Shown piece after piece: positions 1-7,456 of a stretch of 36,407 nt of DNA (its first letter is position 1; every line of letters begins with the position of its first letter). The notes under the pieces were generated by a model that was given only the letters and a program-made list of their open reading frames with translations, ran no database searches and was not told where the DNA came from. The translations under genes were made by a program, and so were the position numbers. Source of the stretch: Sodaliphilus sp050873765 (GTDB lineage: Bacteria > Bacteroidota > Bacteroidia > Bacteroidales > Muribaculaceae); the NCBI GenBank assembly GCA_050873765.1, contig JBNMJK010000021.1, positions 1-36,407 on the forward strand. The letters are read 5' to 3'.

Positions 1-22
1 ACTATTATTTTTATTTAAATTT

Positions 23-928
23 ATGGAAGCAACAAAGCAAAACGCTCAGCAGCCAAAACCACAGGCTCCTGTTGCTAAAAAAGCTAACAACGGCGTTAGC
101 AGTAATGTAGGTGGCATCAAGAATGCTTTTATCGTAATTATTATCTGCTTCATTATTGCAGAATGTTTCTACCTCTTCGGTTTGGGTAGCTTCTTCGAAT
201 ATAGCGACGGTAATACTTACGCTTCTCACTTCTTCGCTCCTACTAAGGATGAGGGCGTTACCAGCAACCCTGTAAACCTTCTCGGTACTATGTACCTCGG
301 TGGTTTCGTTGTGCCATTCATTCTCACCTGCCTTTTGACAGTGCTCACTCTTATCGTTGAACGCTTCATCGCTCTCGGTAAGGCTGCTGGTAAGGGCAAC
401 CAAACTAAGTTCGTTGCTGAAGTTAAGAAAGCTCTTAATGAAAAGAACGTTGCTAAGGCTGAAGAACTCTGCAAGAAGCAACAAGGCACTGTTGGTGCAA
501 TCGTTTACTCAACTCTCACCAAATACAAAGAGATGGAAGCTAACACTCTTCTTCCTAAGGAACAGAAGCTCGCTGTTATCCAACAGCAACTCGAAGAGGC
601 TACCGCTCTTGAAATGCCATCATTGCAGCAGAACCTCCCAATCTTGGCTACTATGACCACTCTTGGTACCCTCCTCGGTTTGTTCGGTACTGTGGTTGGT
701 ATGATCAAGTCGTTCCAGGCTCTTGGTAACGCTGGTGCTCCTGACTCTGCAGAACTTTCAAAAGGTATTTCTGAGGCACTTGTGAACACCGCATCTGGTA
801 TTCTTACCGCTGTTTGCGCTCTCATTGGTTACAACTTCTTTACTAACAAGATTGATAATCTCACTTATGCAGTTGACGAACTCGGTTTCGCTATCGTGAA
901 CGCTTACGCTGCAAATCACGCTAACTAA
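23..928 (+). CDS. exbB: MotA/TolQ/ExbB family proton channel protein
   Basis: Inner-membrane proton channel subunit of 301 residues that, with ExbD, uses the proton motive force to energise TonB. A Lys/Gln/Pro/Ala-rich cytoplasmic N-terminus is followed by four hydrophobic segments at about residues 33-55, 93-117, 205-230 and 250-272. The last two are the TolQ/ExbB pair, rich in Gly and Thr (TTLGTLLGLFGTVVGM, then NTASGILTAVCALIGYNFF). Between TM2 and TM3 lies the long charged cytoplasmic domain expected of the family. The ATG is 22 bases into the window, so the promoter is outside. Two exbD genes and tonB follow on the same strand, which supports ExbB over MotA or TolQ. Identification rests on family features and gene order. 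Confidence 0.95.
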   Translation: MEATKQNAQQPKPQAPVAKKANNGVSSNVGGIKNAFIVIIICFIIAECFYLFGLGSFFEYSDGNTYASHFFAPTKDEGVTSNPVNLLGTMYLGGFVVPFILTCLLTVLTLIVERFIALGKAAGKGNQTKFVAEVKKALNEKNVAKAEELCKKQQGTVGAIVYSTLTKYKEMEANTLLPKEQKLAVIQQQLEEATALEMPSLQQNLPILATMTTLGTLLGLFGTVVGMIKSFQALGNAGAPDSAELSKGISEALVNTASGILTAVCALIGYNFFTNKIDNLTYAVDELGFAIVNAYAANHAN

Positions 929-989
929 TTTGCTTGATTATAGTGATTTTAAAACAATTTTTTAAAGTAAAAAGTAAAAACAAATAACA

Positions 990-1697
990 ATGGGAAAAGT
1001 CAAAGTTAAGAAAAAAGACCCACGTATCGACATGACCGCAATGTCGGACGTTACCGTTCTTCTGCTGACTTTCTTCATGTTGACATCTACCTTCCTTCAG
1101 GAAGAACCAGTTAAGGTTGTAACGCCAGCTTCTGTGTCAGAAGACGTTGTGCCTGAACAGAAATTGATCACTGTGCTGGTTAGCCAGAACGAACACGATG
1201 GCCATGGACAAGTGTACATGGAAATTGTGGGCGCTTCAAAGAAAGACGATGCTGACTCTGCGTTCACTACTGAGAACGTAAAGAAGCAAGTTCTGCAAAT
1301 TATGGCGAGCAAGCACAATATCAACTTCTCTGCTCAAAACTACAACGACTTCGCTAAGCTCAATGCTTTCGGTGCCCCTATCAAGGATTTGAAGAAGTGG
1401 CTCGATCTTCCAGCTAACGAGCGTGCAGAAGCTCTTAAGAACAGCCCTGGTATTCCTATCAATATGACCACTTATGGTGGTGATTTGACCGAGTTCCAGG
1501 AATGGATCCGCGCTTGCGCAGAGGTTTTCTCACAGCGTGATGATGCAACAGAAGATATAAGAAGCGGTAAGGCTATTGCCATCAAGGCTGATGCCAACAC
1601 TCCTTACCGTATGGTTGAAATCGTTATGAACAACTTGCAGTCGATCAAGCGTAACAAGTTTACGCTGATGACTTCATTAAAAACCGCTAAAGATTAA
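990..1697 (+). CDS. exbD: ExbD/TolR family biopolymer transporter (first copy)
   Basis: Single-pass inner-membrane partner of ExbB, 235 residues. The short basic cytoplasmic start (MGKVKVKKKDPRIDM) leads into one transmembrane helix at about residues 15-36 containing Asp20, the position of the proton-carrying Asp of ExbD. The periplasmic part is much longer than in the roughly 140-residue E. coli ExbD, with an insert rich in charged residues, as is common in Bacteroidota. It follows exbB by 61 bases and precedes a second, non-identical exbD by 6 bases, so the genes are very probably cotranscribed. Two ExbD paralogues per ExbB suggests a mixed ExbD dimer, which is inference. Confidence 0.94.
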   Translation: MGKVKVKKKDPRIDMTAMSDVTVLLLTFFMLTSTFLQEEPVKVVTPASVSEDVVPEQKLITVLVSQNEHDGHGQVYMEIVGASKKDDADSAFTTENVKKQVLQIMASKHNINFSAQNYNDFAKLNAFGAPIKDLKKWLDLPANERAEALKNSPGIPINMTTYGGDLTEFQEWIRACAEVFSQRDDATEDIRSGKAIAIKADANTPYRMVEIVMNNLQSIKRNKFTLMTSLKTAKD

Positions 1698-1703
1698 AGT
1701 AAT

Positions 1704-2429
1704 ATGGGAAAGAAAGATTTAAGTCGTCAGAAAAAATTTGAGACCCGTATCGACTTTACTCCTATGGTTGATATGAACATGTTGTTGATCACCTTCTTCA
1801 TGTTGTGTACAACTATGTTGAAGTCTCAAACCTTGAAGATTGCTCTTCCTTCGAACAGCAATGAAAGTCAGATTGAGAAGAACAAGAACCAGGCAGCAGA
1901 ATCTCAGGCCTTCACCATTATTCTTGATGGTAAGGAAGAAGAAAAAGATGGCAACGCCATTTCATCTTCTGCCGACTCTAAGTTCTTCTACTATGAAGGT
2001 AAACTCGATCCAGCCCAGGCAGCTACTCAGCTGATTGAGGCTAAAGGTATCGGCATGAAGGGTACGAAGGACACCAACTTCCTTACTGCCATTCTCCAAA
2101 AGAAGAACGAAAAGGCTCTGAAGGAGATCGACAAGTTTAAGAAAGAATGGGAAGCTCACAAGTACTCTAATGATGATGCTCAAAACGATGCTATTTATCA
2201 GCAAAAGGCTACCGCCGTGCTTGCTACACTCAACCAGGCTCATCAGACACCTATCGTGATGATTAAGCCTACAAGCCGTGCAAGCTATGCTGATGTGGTG
2301 GCTCTGCTCGACCAGATGCAGATCAATAGCATCGGTACTTTCCAGATCGAGACTCTTAGTAAGGATGATACAACTGCTTTGTTGGCTAAGGGCGTTAAGC
2401 TTCCACCAGCACCAGTTGCACATAAGTAA
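1704..2429 (+). CDS. exbD: ExbD/TolR family biopolymer transporter (second copy)
   Basis: Second ExbD paralogue, 241 residues, only 6 bases after the first. It has the same plan: a basic N-terminus, one transmembrane helix (TPMVDMNMLLITFFML) with the conserved Asp at residue 23, and a long periplasmic domain rich in Lys, Glu and Gln. The two copies differ outside the helix, so this is an old duplication rather than a recent tandem copy. The C-terminal half, with the motif PIVMIKPTSRASYADVVALL, resembles the folded ExbD/TolR periplasmic domain. It probably forms one complex with the upstream ExbB and ExbD and the downstream TonB. Confidence 0.94.
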   Translation: MGKKDLSRQKKFETRIDFTPMVDMNMLLITFFMLCTTMLKSQTLKIALPSNSNESQIEKNKNQAAESQAFTIILDGKEEEKDGNAISSSADSKFFYYEGKLDPAQAATQLIEAKGIGMKGTKDTNFLTAILQKKNEKALKEIDKFKKEWEAHKYSNDDAQNDAIYQQKATAVLATLNQAHQTPIVMIKPTSRASYADVVALLDQMQINSIGTFQIETLSKDDTTALLAKGVKLPPAPVAHK

Positions 2430-2469
2430 TTGATGATGTGGATTTATTAATATTTAAACGAAAAAGATT

Positions 2470-3345
2470 ATGTCAAATAGTGTAGATCTTACATCAAAAG
2501 AGTGGTGCGACCTTATTTTTGAAGGTGGTAACAAGGATTTTGGCGCTTACGTTTTGCGTCAAACCTCTGCAAAGCGCCACAATATTGCGTTTATGTGGAT
2601 TATTTTAGGTTTCATCGCTTGCTGCCTGATTTATTTTGGTATTTCAAAATACATGGATATGAAGGCAGAAGAAGCTCGTGAGGCACTCTTGAAACAACAA
2701 CAGGAAACTGTGGTTAACGAAATGTCGTCGGAGCAGTCTGAAGAAGAAGAGCAAGTGGTGAAGCAAGAGGAACAACAAGAGCCTGAAGAGGTTCAGGAAG
2801 CTCAGCAGCAGGTGACAGAACTTGCCATCGTGCCTGACAACGAGGTGACTCAACCACCTCAATTGACTACTGAAACTCAGAAGAACGAAGCTGATATCTC
2901 CGCTCAAAATGTGGAAGGTCAGCTTGGTGGTCTTGTTTCTGACATCAAGCCTCAAGAGGCTCCTAAGCCAGTTGCAGCCGTTGAAACTAAGGTGCAAGTG
3001 GAGACTCCTAAGCCACAAGAGGAAAATAAGGTGTTTACTTCTGTAGAGCAGATGCCTCAGTTCCCAGGTGGTGATGCCGCTCTGATGAAGTATATTGCAA
3101 GTCACATGCAGTATCCTGCGATGGCTCAAGAGCAAGGTATCCAAGGTAAGTGTATCGTTCAATTCGTTGTTACCAAGACTGGTAATGTGGGTGAAGTGAA
3201 AGTGGTTCGCTCTCTCAGCCCTGACTGTGATAACGAAGCTAAACGCGTGGTTCGCGGCCTGCCTAAGTTTACTCCTGGTAAGCAAAATGGTCAGCCTGTG
3301 AACGTGTGGTACACTCTTCCTGTAACCTTCAAGCTCCAGCAGTAA
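2470..3345 (+). CDS. tonB: Energy transducer TonB
   Basis: TonB, 291 residues, transmits proton-motive-force energy to TonB-dependent outer-membrane receptors, including SusC-type importers in this phylum. The N-terminus has the Bacteroidota TonB signature (LIFEGGNKDFGAYVLR) and then one transmembrane helix at about residues 40-60. A long Glu/Gln/Pro-rich periplasm-spanning linker covers about residues 75-195. The C-terminal TonB domain (about 200-291) contains FPGGDAALMKYIASHMQYP and the closing PVNVWYTLPVTFKL. It is the last gene of the exbB-exbD-exbD-tonB operon and is followed at once by a strong terminator. Confidence 0.96.
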   Translation: MSNSVDLTSKEWCDLIFEGGNKDFGAYVLRQTSAKRHNIAFMWIILGFIACCLIYFGISKYMDMKAEEAREALLKQQQETVVNEMSSEQSEEEEQVVKQEEQQEPEEVQEAQQQVTELAIVPDNEVTQPPQLTTETQKNEADISAQNVEGQLGGLVSDIKPQEAPKPVAAVETKVQVETPKPQEENKVFTSVEQMPQFPGGDAALMKYIASHMQYPAMAQEQGIQGKCIVQFVVTKTGNVGEVKVVRSLSPDCDNEAKRVVRGLPKFTPGKQNGQPVNVWYTLPVTFKLQQ

Positions 3346-3379
3346 TCCGCTTTAGTATATTTTAATACTACCTCTATAT

Positions 3380-3415
3380 ATGCCGCAAGCTACATTGCTT
3401 GCGGCATTTTTATTT
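3380..3415 (+). terminator. Rho-independent terminator of the exbB-tonB operon
   Basis: An 11-bp perfect stem (ATGCCGCAAGC paired with GCTTGCGGCAT, 3380-3390 and 3397-3407) with a 6-base loop, followed by a T-rich tract. It starts 34 bases after the tonB stop codon and separates the TonB operon from the next unit. Confidence 0.92.
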
Positions 3416-3587
3416 CATTTTCTATTCTATTAAATATCTTTATGAAAATTGTGAAACTGGTTTGGTGGCTGTTTGGGTAAAAATGCGTAACTTTACACAT
3501 TTAAAATAATGAAGTTTTAACTGCGAGAATCGCAATAAACCTTTTATTTATTACGTTGTCTAATCGACAAAGTTTTTACAAAGAATA
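3416..3587. promoter_or_regulatory. Leader region of the 3588 gene, with a weak promoter candidate
   Basis: No gene is visible here. On the + strand TTTG (3461-3464) lies 23 bases upstream of TAACTTTA (3488-3495), close to but not matching the Bacteroidota consensus (the spacer is long and the last base is A not G). Downstream are two short hairpins: TGCGA-GAA-TCGCA at 3522-3534, and a TTGTC/GACAA pair near 3557. A leader of about 85 bases would result. The promoter call is tentative. Confidence 0.35.
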
Positions 3588-3839
3588 ATGAAGAAAACTG
3601 GAAATAAATTGTTTCGAATTCTACGTTTGTTTTTTGGACTGTTTATGATTTTCGTGTATGTGGGCATGGCCGCACTGATGTATTTTAACTTTTTCGACTG
3701 GAGTGCCTCTCTCACGTGGTTTCGTTATATTTTAGCAGTGGTGTTTTTGCTCTACGGCGTTTATCGAGGCTACCGTCAGGTTACAGGCGTCGATTACTAC
3801 TGGCTAACAGATAAAGATGACAAAGACCAAGAACAATAA
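3588..3839 (+). CDS. Small two-helix membrane protein of unknown function
   Basis: 83 residues with two hydrophobic helices, at about residues 9-35 (ILRLFFGLFMIFVYVGMAAL) and 43-63 (WFRYILAVVFLLYGVYRGYR), and a charged C-terminus ending KDDKDQEQ. No catalytic motif is visible and I do not recognise a named family. It is followed after 43 bases by a PstS-like lipoprotein, with which it is probably cotranscribed. The ORF of that neighbour could be read from an earlier ATG overlapping this gene, but the lipoprotein signal places its start downstream. The role may be in the inner membrane alongside the TonB or phosphate-binding neighbours; this is only context. Confidence 0.8.
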   Translation: MKKTGNKLFRILRLFFGLFMIFVYVGMAALMYFNFFDWSASLTWFRYILAVVFLLYGVYRGYRQVTGVDYYWLTDKDDKDQEQ

Positions 3840-3882
3840 ACGCTACAAAGAATTTTATATACTTCTTTTTAATTACGCATCG

Positions 3883-4881
3883 ATGAAAATGAATAGAATA
3901 TATTTGTCATTTGCTCTTGCCTTAGCTTTTCTTTGGGGCACTTCAAGCTGCACTAAGTATAAAGACCAGAAGCAGGCTGTTTCGGGTTTTGCGAAAGTGT
4001 ATTGTGATGAGTCGTTTAAAAACATTTTGGACCAGGAAATTGATATATTCCAATATCAATATCCACAGTCAGATGTGATGGCTCGCTATATGAGTGAATC
4101 GGTTGCCCTCGACTCTTTGCTTTCAGGAAATGTTGACCTGATTATCACTCAAAAGGATTTGACCCAAGACCAAAAGCGCTACTTGGCATCTAAAAACAGA
4201 GCTTACCGCTCGCAGATGATAGCTGTAGATGCTGTGGCTCTGATTGTGAATAAACATTGCGACATTGATGAACTTTCCATGCAGGAGCTCACCGACTTGA
4301 TGACAGGCAAATATCGCACTTGGGGTAAAATTGTGCCTACTAAGATGCGCAACGACTCCATCAAACTTCTTTTCGACGGTAACGCATCGGGCGTGATTCA
4401 CTATGCAAAAGAAAAATTTTTGAAAGGTAAAGATTTTTCATTCCCTGTGTATTCCGCTAAATCTTCGGAAGAGGTGTTTCAGCTTGTGGAAAAGAATCGC
4501 AATGCCATCGGTTTTGTGGGCGTAAGTTGGATTGCCGACGACATGGGTGAAAGTAAAAAAAGCGAAGAGGAGCGATTTAAGCAACTCAACAAGAGCGAAC
4601 AGGAAACAGCTCCCTCTTCGATCGACTTCACAGACCGTGTGAAGGTGCTTCGCGTTCGCAGTATGGACAGAGTGGAAGGCGTTCAGCCTTATCAGGCTTA
4701 CATTGCTGACGGCTCTTATCCACTGTTTAGAATAATTTATGCCATAGATGCTTCATATCCTGGAACCCCCGCTCATCAGTTTTATGTGTTCCTTACAAGC
4801 GTGATTGGCCAAAAAATTATTCTGCAAACAGGTATCATGCCTGGGGCCGAGCCTATCAGGGTGGTGGATGTGTCAAATTAA
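3883..4881 (+). CDS. PstS-like phosphate-binding lipoprotein
   Basis: Periplasmic substrate-binding protein of the PstS/PBP-like family, 332 residues. I chose the ATG at 3883 because it gives a lipoprotein signal peptide (MKMNRIYLSFALALAFLW, then lipobox residues GTSSC), whereas the earlier in-frame ATG at 3817 overlaps the preceding gene and adds a polar extension. PstS-type features are the VYCDESF start of the first lobe, the SGNVDLIITQKDL segment, the hinge VDAVALIVNKHCDI, ELTDLMTGKYRTWGKI and FDGNASGVIHYAKEKF. No PstC, PstA or PstB permease gene is near. In Bacteroidales such orphan binding proteins are found next to tonB, so a role other than classical phosphate import is possible. Confidence 0.85.
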   Translation: MKMNRIYLSFALALAFLWGTSSCTKYKDQKQAVSGFAKVYCDESFKNILDQEIDIFQYQYPQSDVMARYMSESVALDSLLSGNVDLIITQKDLTQDQKRYLASKNRAYRSQMIAVDAVALIVNKHCDIDELSMQELTDLMTGKYRTWGKIVPTKMRNDSIKLLFDGNASGVIHYAKEKFLKGKDFSFPVYSAKSSEEVFQLVEKNRNAIGFVGVSWIADDMGESKKSEEERFKQLNKSEQETAPSSIDFTDRVKVLRVRSMDRVEGVQPYQAYIADGSYPLFRIIYAIDASYPGTPAHQFYVFLTSVIGQKIILQTGIMPGAEPIRVVDVSN

Positions 4882-4974
4882 ATGACACCAGCGATTGCAA
4901 TTGCTAATCTGTTGACTGTTTAGAGCATTTAAAGAGAAAAAACAAACAAAACATAATACTAAAAAATTACTAAG

Positions 4975-5841
4975 ATGAAAATGAAATTCTTATTGGCTTC
5001 CCTTTTGATGGGAGCTTCCGTTTCGGTTTTCGCTCAAGGATTCAAGGACGGAATTGATTTTTACTCTATTGGTGATTACGAGAATGCAAAAACCATTCTC
5101 AACCGTAACATCAATTCTGCAGCAAACAAGTCGGAGGCTTACTACTATTATGGTATGATCGACTTCAAGGAAGGCAATCTTGATTCGGCAAAAGCAAATT
5201 TCGACAAAGGTGTGGCTGCTGATGCCAACAATCCCTACAACTATGTGGGCCAAGGTGCCGTTATGCTTAAGCAAGGCAATAAGGCTGGCGAGGATTTGTT
5301 GAAAACCGCACGCAAACTTGCAAAGAAAGATGCAAAAGTGGAAGTGGCTATCGCTGTGGCTTATTTTGCCGCCGACCCTACTGCTTACGACAAGAAAATT
5401 GAAAAATGCCTTCTCGATGCACGCAAATGGTCGAAAGATGAAGTGGCTGACACTTATATTTTTGAAGGCGACATGAGTATGGCTCGCGGCGACGTGGGTG
5501 ATGCCATGGGTAAATATGAAATGGCTTTCACTAAAGACGACGCCAACATCGAGGCTACTGTGAAGTATGCCGACACTTATTTCCAGGTGAATAAGGAACT
5601 AAGGAACTTGCGCTCGCAAAACTCCACGAAATCATTCTCGCTCATCCAAATTCTGCTCTGGTTCAGCGCCAGTTGGCTGAAAAACTTTACGAGAACGGTG
5701 ATTTTGCAGAGGCTGCACAGCGCTATGGTGAATATATCACTGGTAGCAACAACCACTTCGACAAAGATGAAGCTCGATATGCACAGCTCCTTTATTTTGC
5801 CGACAAATTTGACGAATGCTATAAAGTGGCTTCCGCTTTGA
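4975..5841 (+). CDS. N-terminal fragment of the frameshifted TPR protein
   Basis: As it stands this frame encodes 288 residues. Residues 1-21 are a signal peptide ending in VFAQ and residues ~22-208 are genuine TPR sequence (IGDYENAKTILNRNINS and AKANFDKGVAADANNPYNYV). After Leu209 the frame is wrong: the tail (RNLRSQNSTKSF onward) is basic and hydrophobic and unlike TPR. A protein made from it would carry about 79 unrelated residues. Confidence 0.55.
   Translation: MKMKFLLASLLMGASVSVFAQGFKDGIDFYSIGDYENAKTILNRNINSAANKSEAYYYYGMIDFKEGNLDSAKANFDKGVAADANNPYNYVGQGAVMLKQGNKAGEDLLKTARKLAKKDAKVEVAIAVAYFAADPTAYDKKIEKCLLDARKWSKDEVADTYIFEGDMSMARGDVGDAMGKYEMAFTKDDANIEATVKYADTYFQVNKELRNLRSQNSTKSFSLIQILLWFSASWLKNFTRTVILQRLHSAMVNISLVATTTSTKMKLDMHSSFILPTNLTNAIKWLPL
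5592..5608 (+). repeat. 8-bp tandem duplication TAAGGAAC x2 causing the frameshift
   Basis: Two adjacent copies of TAAGGAAC (5592-5599 and 5600-5607), plus a shared following T, lie inside the TPR coding sequence. One copy restores the reading frame exactly. Two copies add 8 bases and cause a +2 shift. Adjacent short direct repeats can expand or contract by replication slippage. Confidence 0.9.
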
Positions 5842-6623
5842 AAAATAAAATCACACCAGCAAGCAACTACTATATTCCAGCTTGCCGTATGATGATGTAT
5901 AGTTTAGCAAATAAAGGTCAGTGGGCTGAAGCTGCAGCCGTGGGTAAAGAAATGTTTTCATACAAGAAGAGCGCCGATGATGCAAACTTCAACTTCAAAG
6001 ACCTTGTGATGTTTGCAAAAGTGCTCGAAGAGGCCAAGATGCCAGAAGAAGCTATGAAATATTACGATGAAGCTATTCAAGCCAATCCCGACAATCTTGA
6101 ACTTGCACGAAATTTGACAAGCCAGGCTGCAAAAGCTAAGGTGTTTGACAAGGCTATCTATTATGGAAAGAAAGTGGTGGCGAGCGACAAGTGCGTGGCG
6201 AGTGATTATTCAACTTTAGCTACTGTATATCAAGATAAAGCTGCTGCCGATTCTGTTGCTACTGACAAGGCTGCCGACCTTACAGAGGCTCTTTCATACA
6301 TCAATAAGGCTCTCGAAATGAAGGCTAACGATATAGTGTTCCTTTACTATAAGGCCCGTATCCAGACTGCAATGGAGGAGAAGAACACAGGTAAGGCTCT
6401 CGAAACAATGGAGGCCCTGGCTAACGCTATCAAGGCTCTTCCTGCTGATCAGCAGGCTGCTTATAATGGCACTCTTGGCTACGCTTATCAATACATCGGC
6501 CTTTACTACAACGGTGTGAAGAATAAAGCAAAAGCTCTTGAAGCATTCAAAGCATGGGAGTCGGTGGCTGATGATGCCACAAAGGCCAAGCTGCAGAGCA
6601 TTATTGCTTCTTTAAGCAAGTAA
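5673..6623 (+). CDS. C-terminal fragment of the frameshifted TPR protein
   Basis: 316 residues if translated from the internal ATG at 5673. The frame is in fact open from just after the TAA at 5592, so upstream residues (LAKLHEIILAHPNSALVQRQL) belong to the same protein. It contains several TPR-like units, including PEEAMKYYDEAIQANPDNLELA and TEALSYINKALEMKANDIVFLYY, and ends in ALEAFKAWESVADD. It has no signal peptide of its own, so without the first half it would stay in the cytoplasm if made at all. Confidence 0.6.
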   Translation: MAEKLYENGDFAEAAQRYGEYITGSNNHFDKDEARYAQLLYFADKFDECYKVASALKNKITPASNYYIPACRMMMYSLANKGQWAEAAAVGKEMFSYKKSADDANFNFKDLVMFAKVLEEAKMPEEAMKYYDEAIQANPDNLELARNLTSQAAKAKVFDKAIYYGKKVVASDKCVASDYSTLATVYQDKAAADSVATDKAADLTEALSYINKALEMKANDIVFLYYKARIQTAMEEKNTGKALETMEALANAIKALPADQQAAYNGTLGYAYQYIGLYYNGVKNKAKALEAFKAWESVADDATKAKLQSIIASLSK

Positions 6624-6650
6624 ATTTTAAATTCAATATTTTAGTAAAGT

Positions 6651-6681
6651 CCTGGCACTTAAAAGTGTCAGGGCTTTTTTT
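6651..6681 (+). terminator. Rho-independent terminator after the TPR gene
   Basis: Ten-bp stem CCTGGCACTT / AAGTGTCAGG with one G-T pair, a tight A-rich loop, then GC and seven T. It lies 27 bases after the TPR stop codon and ends the 3588-6623 unit. Confidence 0.9.
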
Positions 6682-6802
6682 CTCTGACTCTAATATTGTA
6701 GCGATTCAAATTGACTTTATTTTCACAAATGGTTCTCTATCGCTTTCGAAAATACAGAAAAAGTAACAGAACTTAGTTACTTTAAATCTCATCATTTTTC
6801 TG

Positions 6803-6810
6803 TAAATTTG
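6803..6810 (+). promoter_or_regulatory. Probable -7 box of the ruvA-sprA promoter
   Basis: TAAATTTG matches the Bacteroidota -7 consensus TAnnTTTG and lies 23 bases before the ruvA ATG. A clear TTTG -33 element at the expected distance is missing (TTTA at 6781 is the nearest), so the call rests on the -7 box and on position after a terminator. Confidence 0.5.
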
Positions 6811-6833
6811 TATTTAATTTAACTATATCATTT

Positions 6834-7418
6834 ATGTTCGATTATATTAAGGGAAATGTAGAGGAACTTACACCCACTTATGTGGTGCTCGATAACCATG
6901 GCGTGGGCTATATGATTAATATCTCTTTAACCTCCTATAACGTGCTTCAGCACCAGAGCCAAGATGCGAAAGTGTATGTGTTTGAGGCTATACGTGAAGA
7001 TGCCCATGTGCTGTTTGGATTTACAGACCGTCACGAGCGCGAACTTTTTCTGCTCTTGATTAGCGTGTCGGGTGTGGGAGCTAACACGGCTCGCATGATA
7101 CTGTCGTCGCTCACTCCCTCCGACTTGGAGCAGACTATAGCTTCTGGCAATGCTGCTGCGCTGAAATCGGTGAAAGGAATAGGGGCAAAAACGGCAGAAA
7201 GGATAATTGTTGACCTTAAAGATAAAATAAAAGTGTCGGCTGATACGTTATTATATCAAAGCCCCGCAACGGGCGAGGTGTTTGACGAAGCAATGTCGGC
7301 ACTTGTGATGCTTGGATTCACCAAGCAAATGTCGCAAAAGGCTCTAAAAAAATTGTTTACCACAAACCCAGCAATCACTGTGGAGCAGGCAATTAAAAAG
7401 GCCTTGAAAATGATGTAG
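6834..7418 (+). CDS. ruvA: Holliday junction DNA helicase subunit RuvA
   Basis: RuvA, 194 residues, the normal length. It binds four-way junctions as a tetramer and loads the RuvB motor for branch migration. The N-terminal OB-fold (1-64) starts MFDYIKGNVEELTPTYVVLD and contains the conserved GVGYMINIS. Two helix-hairpin-helix motifs follow, VSGVGANTARMIL near residue 76 and VKGIGAKTAERII near residue 112. The small C-terminal domain III, which contacts RuvB, is at ~150-194 (EAMSALVMLGFTKQMSQKALKKL). ruvB and ruvC are not in the window. Adjacency of ruvA and sprA is a known Bacteroidota gene order. Confidence 0.97.
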   Translation: MFDYIKGNVEELTPTYVVLDNHGVGYMINISLTSYNVLQHQSQDAKVYVFEAIREDAHVLFGFTDRHERELFLLLISVSGVGANTARMILSSLTPSDLEQTIASGNAAALKSVKGIGAKTAERIIVDLKDKIKVSADTLLYQSPATGEVFDEAMSALVMLGFTKQMSQKALKKLFTTNPAITVEQAIKKALKMM

Positions 7419-7456
7419 GGCGGAAGGCTGGATCTATAAACGATAAACCAATCTCG

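Larger units (their letters stand above)
4975..6623 (+). pseudogene. Exported TPR-repeat protein, frameshifted by an 8-bp duplication
   Basis: One 546-residue tetratricopeptide-repeat protein split into two frames. The first frame runs from the ATG at 4975 and fails after residue ~210; the second is open to 6623. At 5592-5608 the 8-mer TAAGGAAC occurs twice in tandem. Deleting one copy fuses the frames into ...VNKELALAKLHEIIL..., a continuous TPR helix. The signal peptide is MKMKFLLASLLMGASVSVFA and TPR-like helical pairs occur throughout (for example AEKLYENGDFAEAAQRYGEYI). It follows the PstS-like gene by 93 bases and ends at a strong terminator. It could be a true pseudogene, a phase-variable gene or a sequencing error. 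The sequence alone does not decide. Confidence 0.85.

Noticed and set aside
2644..3285. Long minus-strand open frame opposite tonB
   Set aside because: It is the antisense of the Glu/Gln-rich tonB linker; the Leu/Phe/His-rich composition is an artefact and tonB itself is clearly real.
3817..3882. Upstream extension of the PstS-like gene
   Set aside because: It overlaps the preceding gene and would place a polar stretch before the lipoprotein signal; the ATG at 3883 is better.
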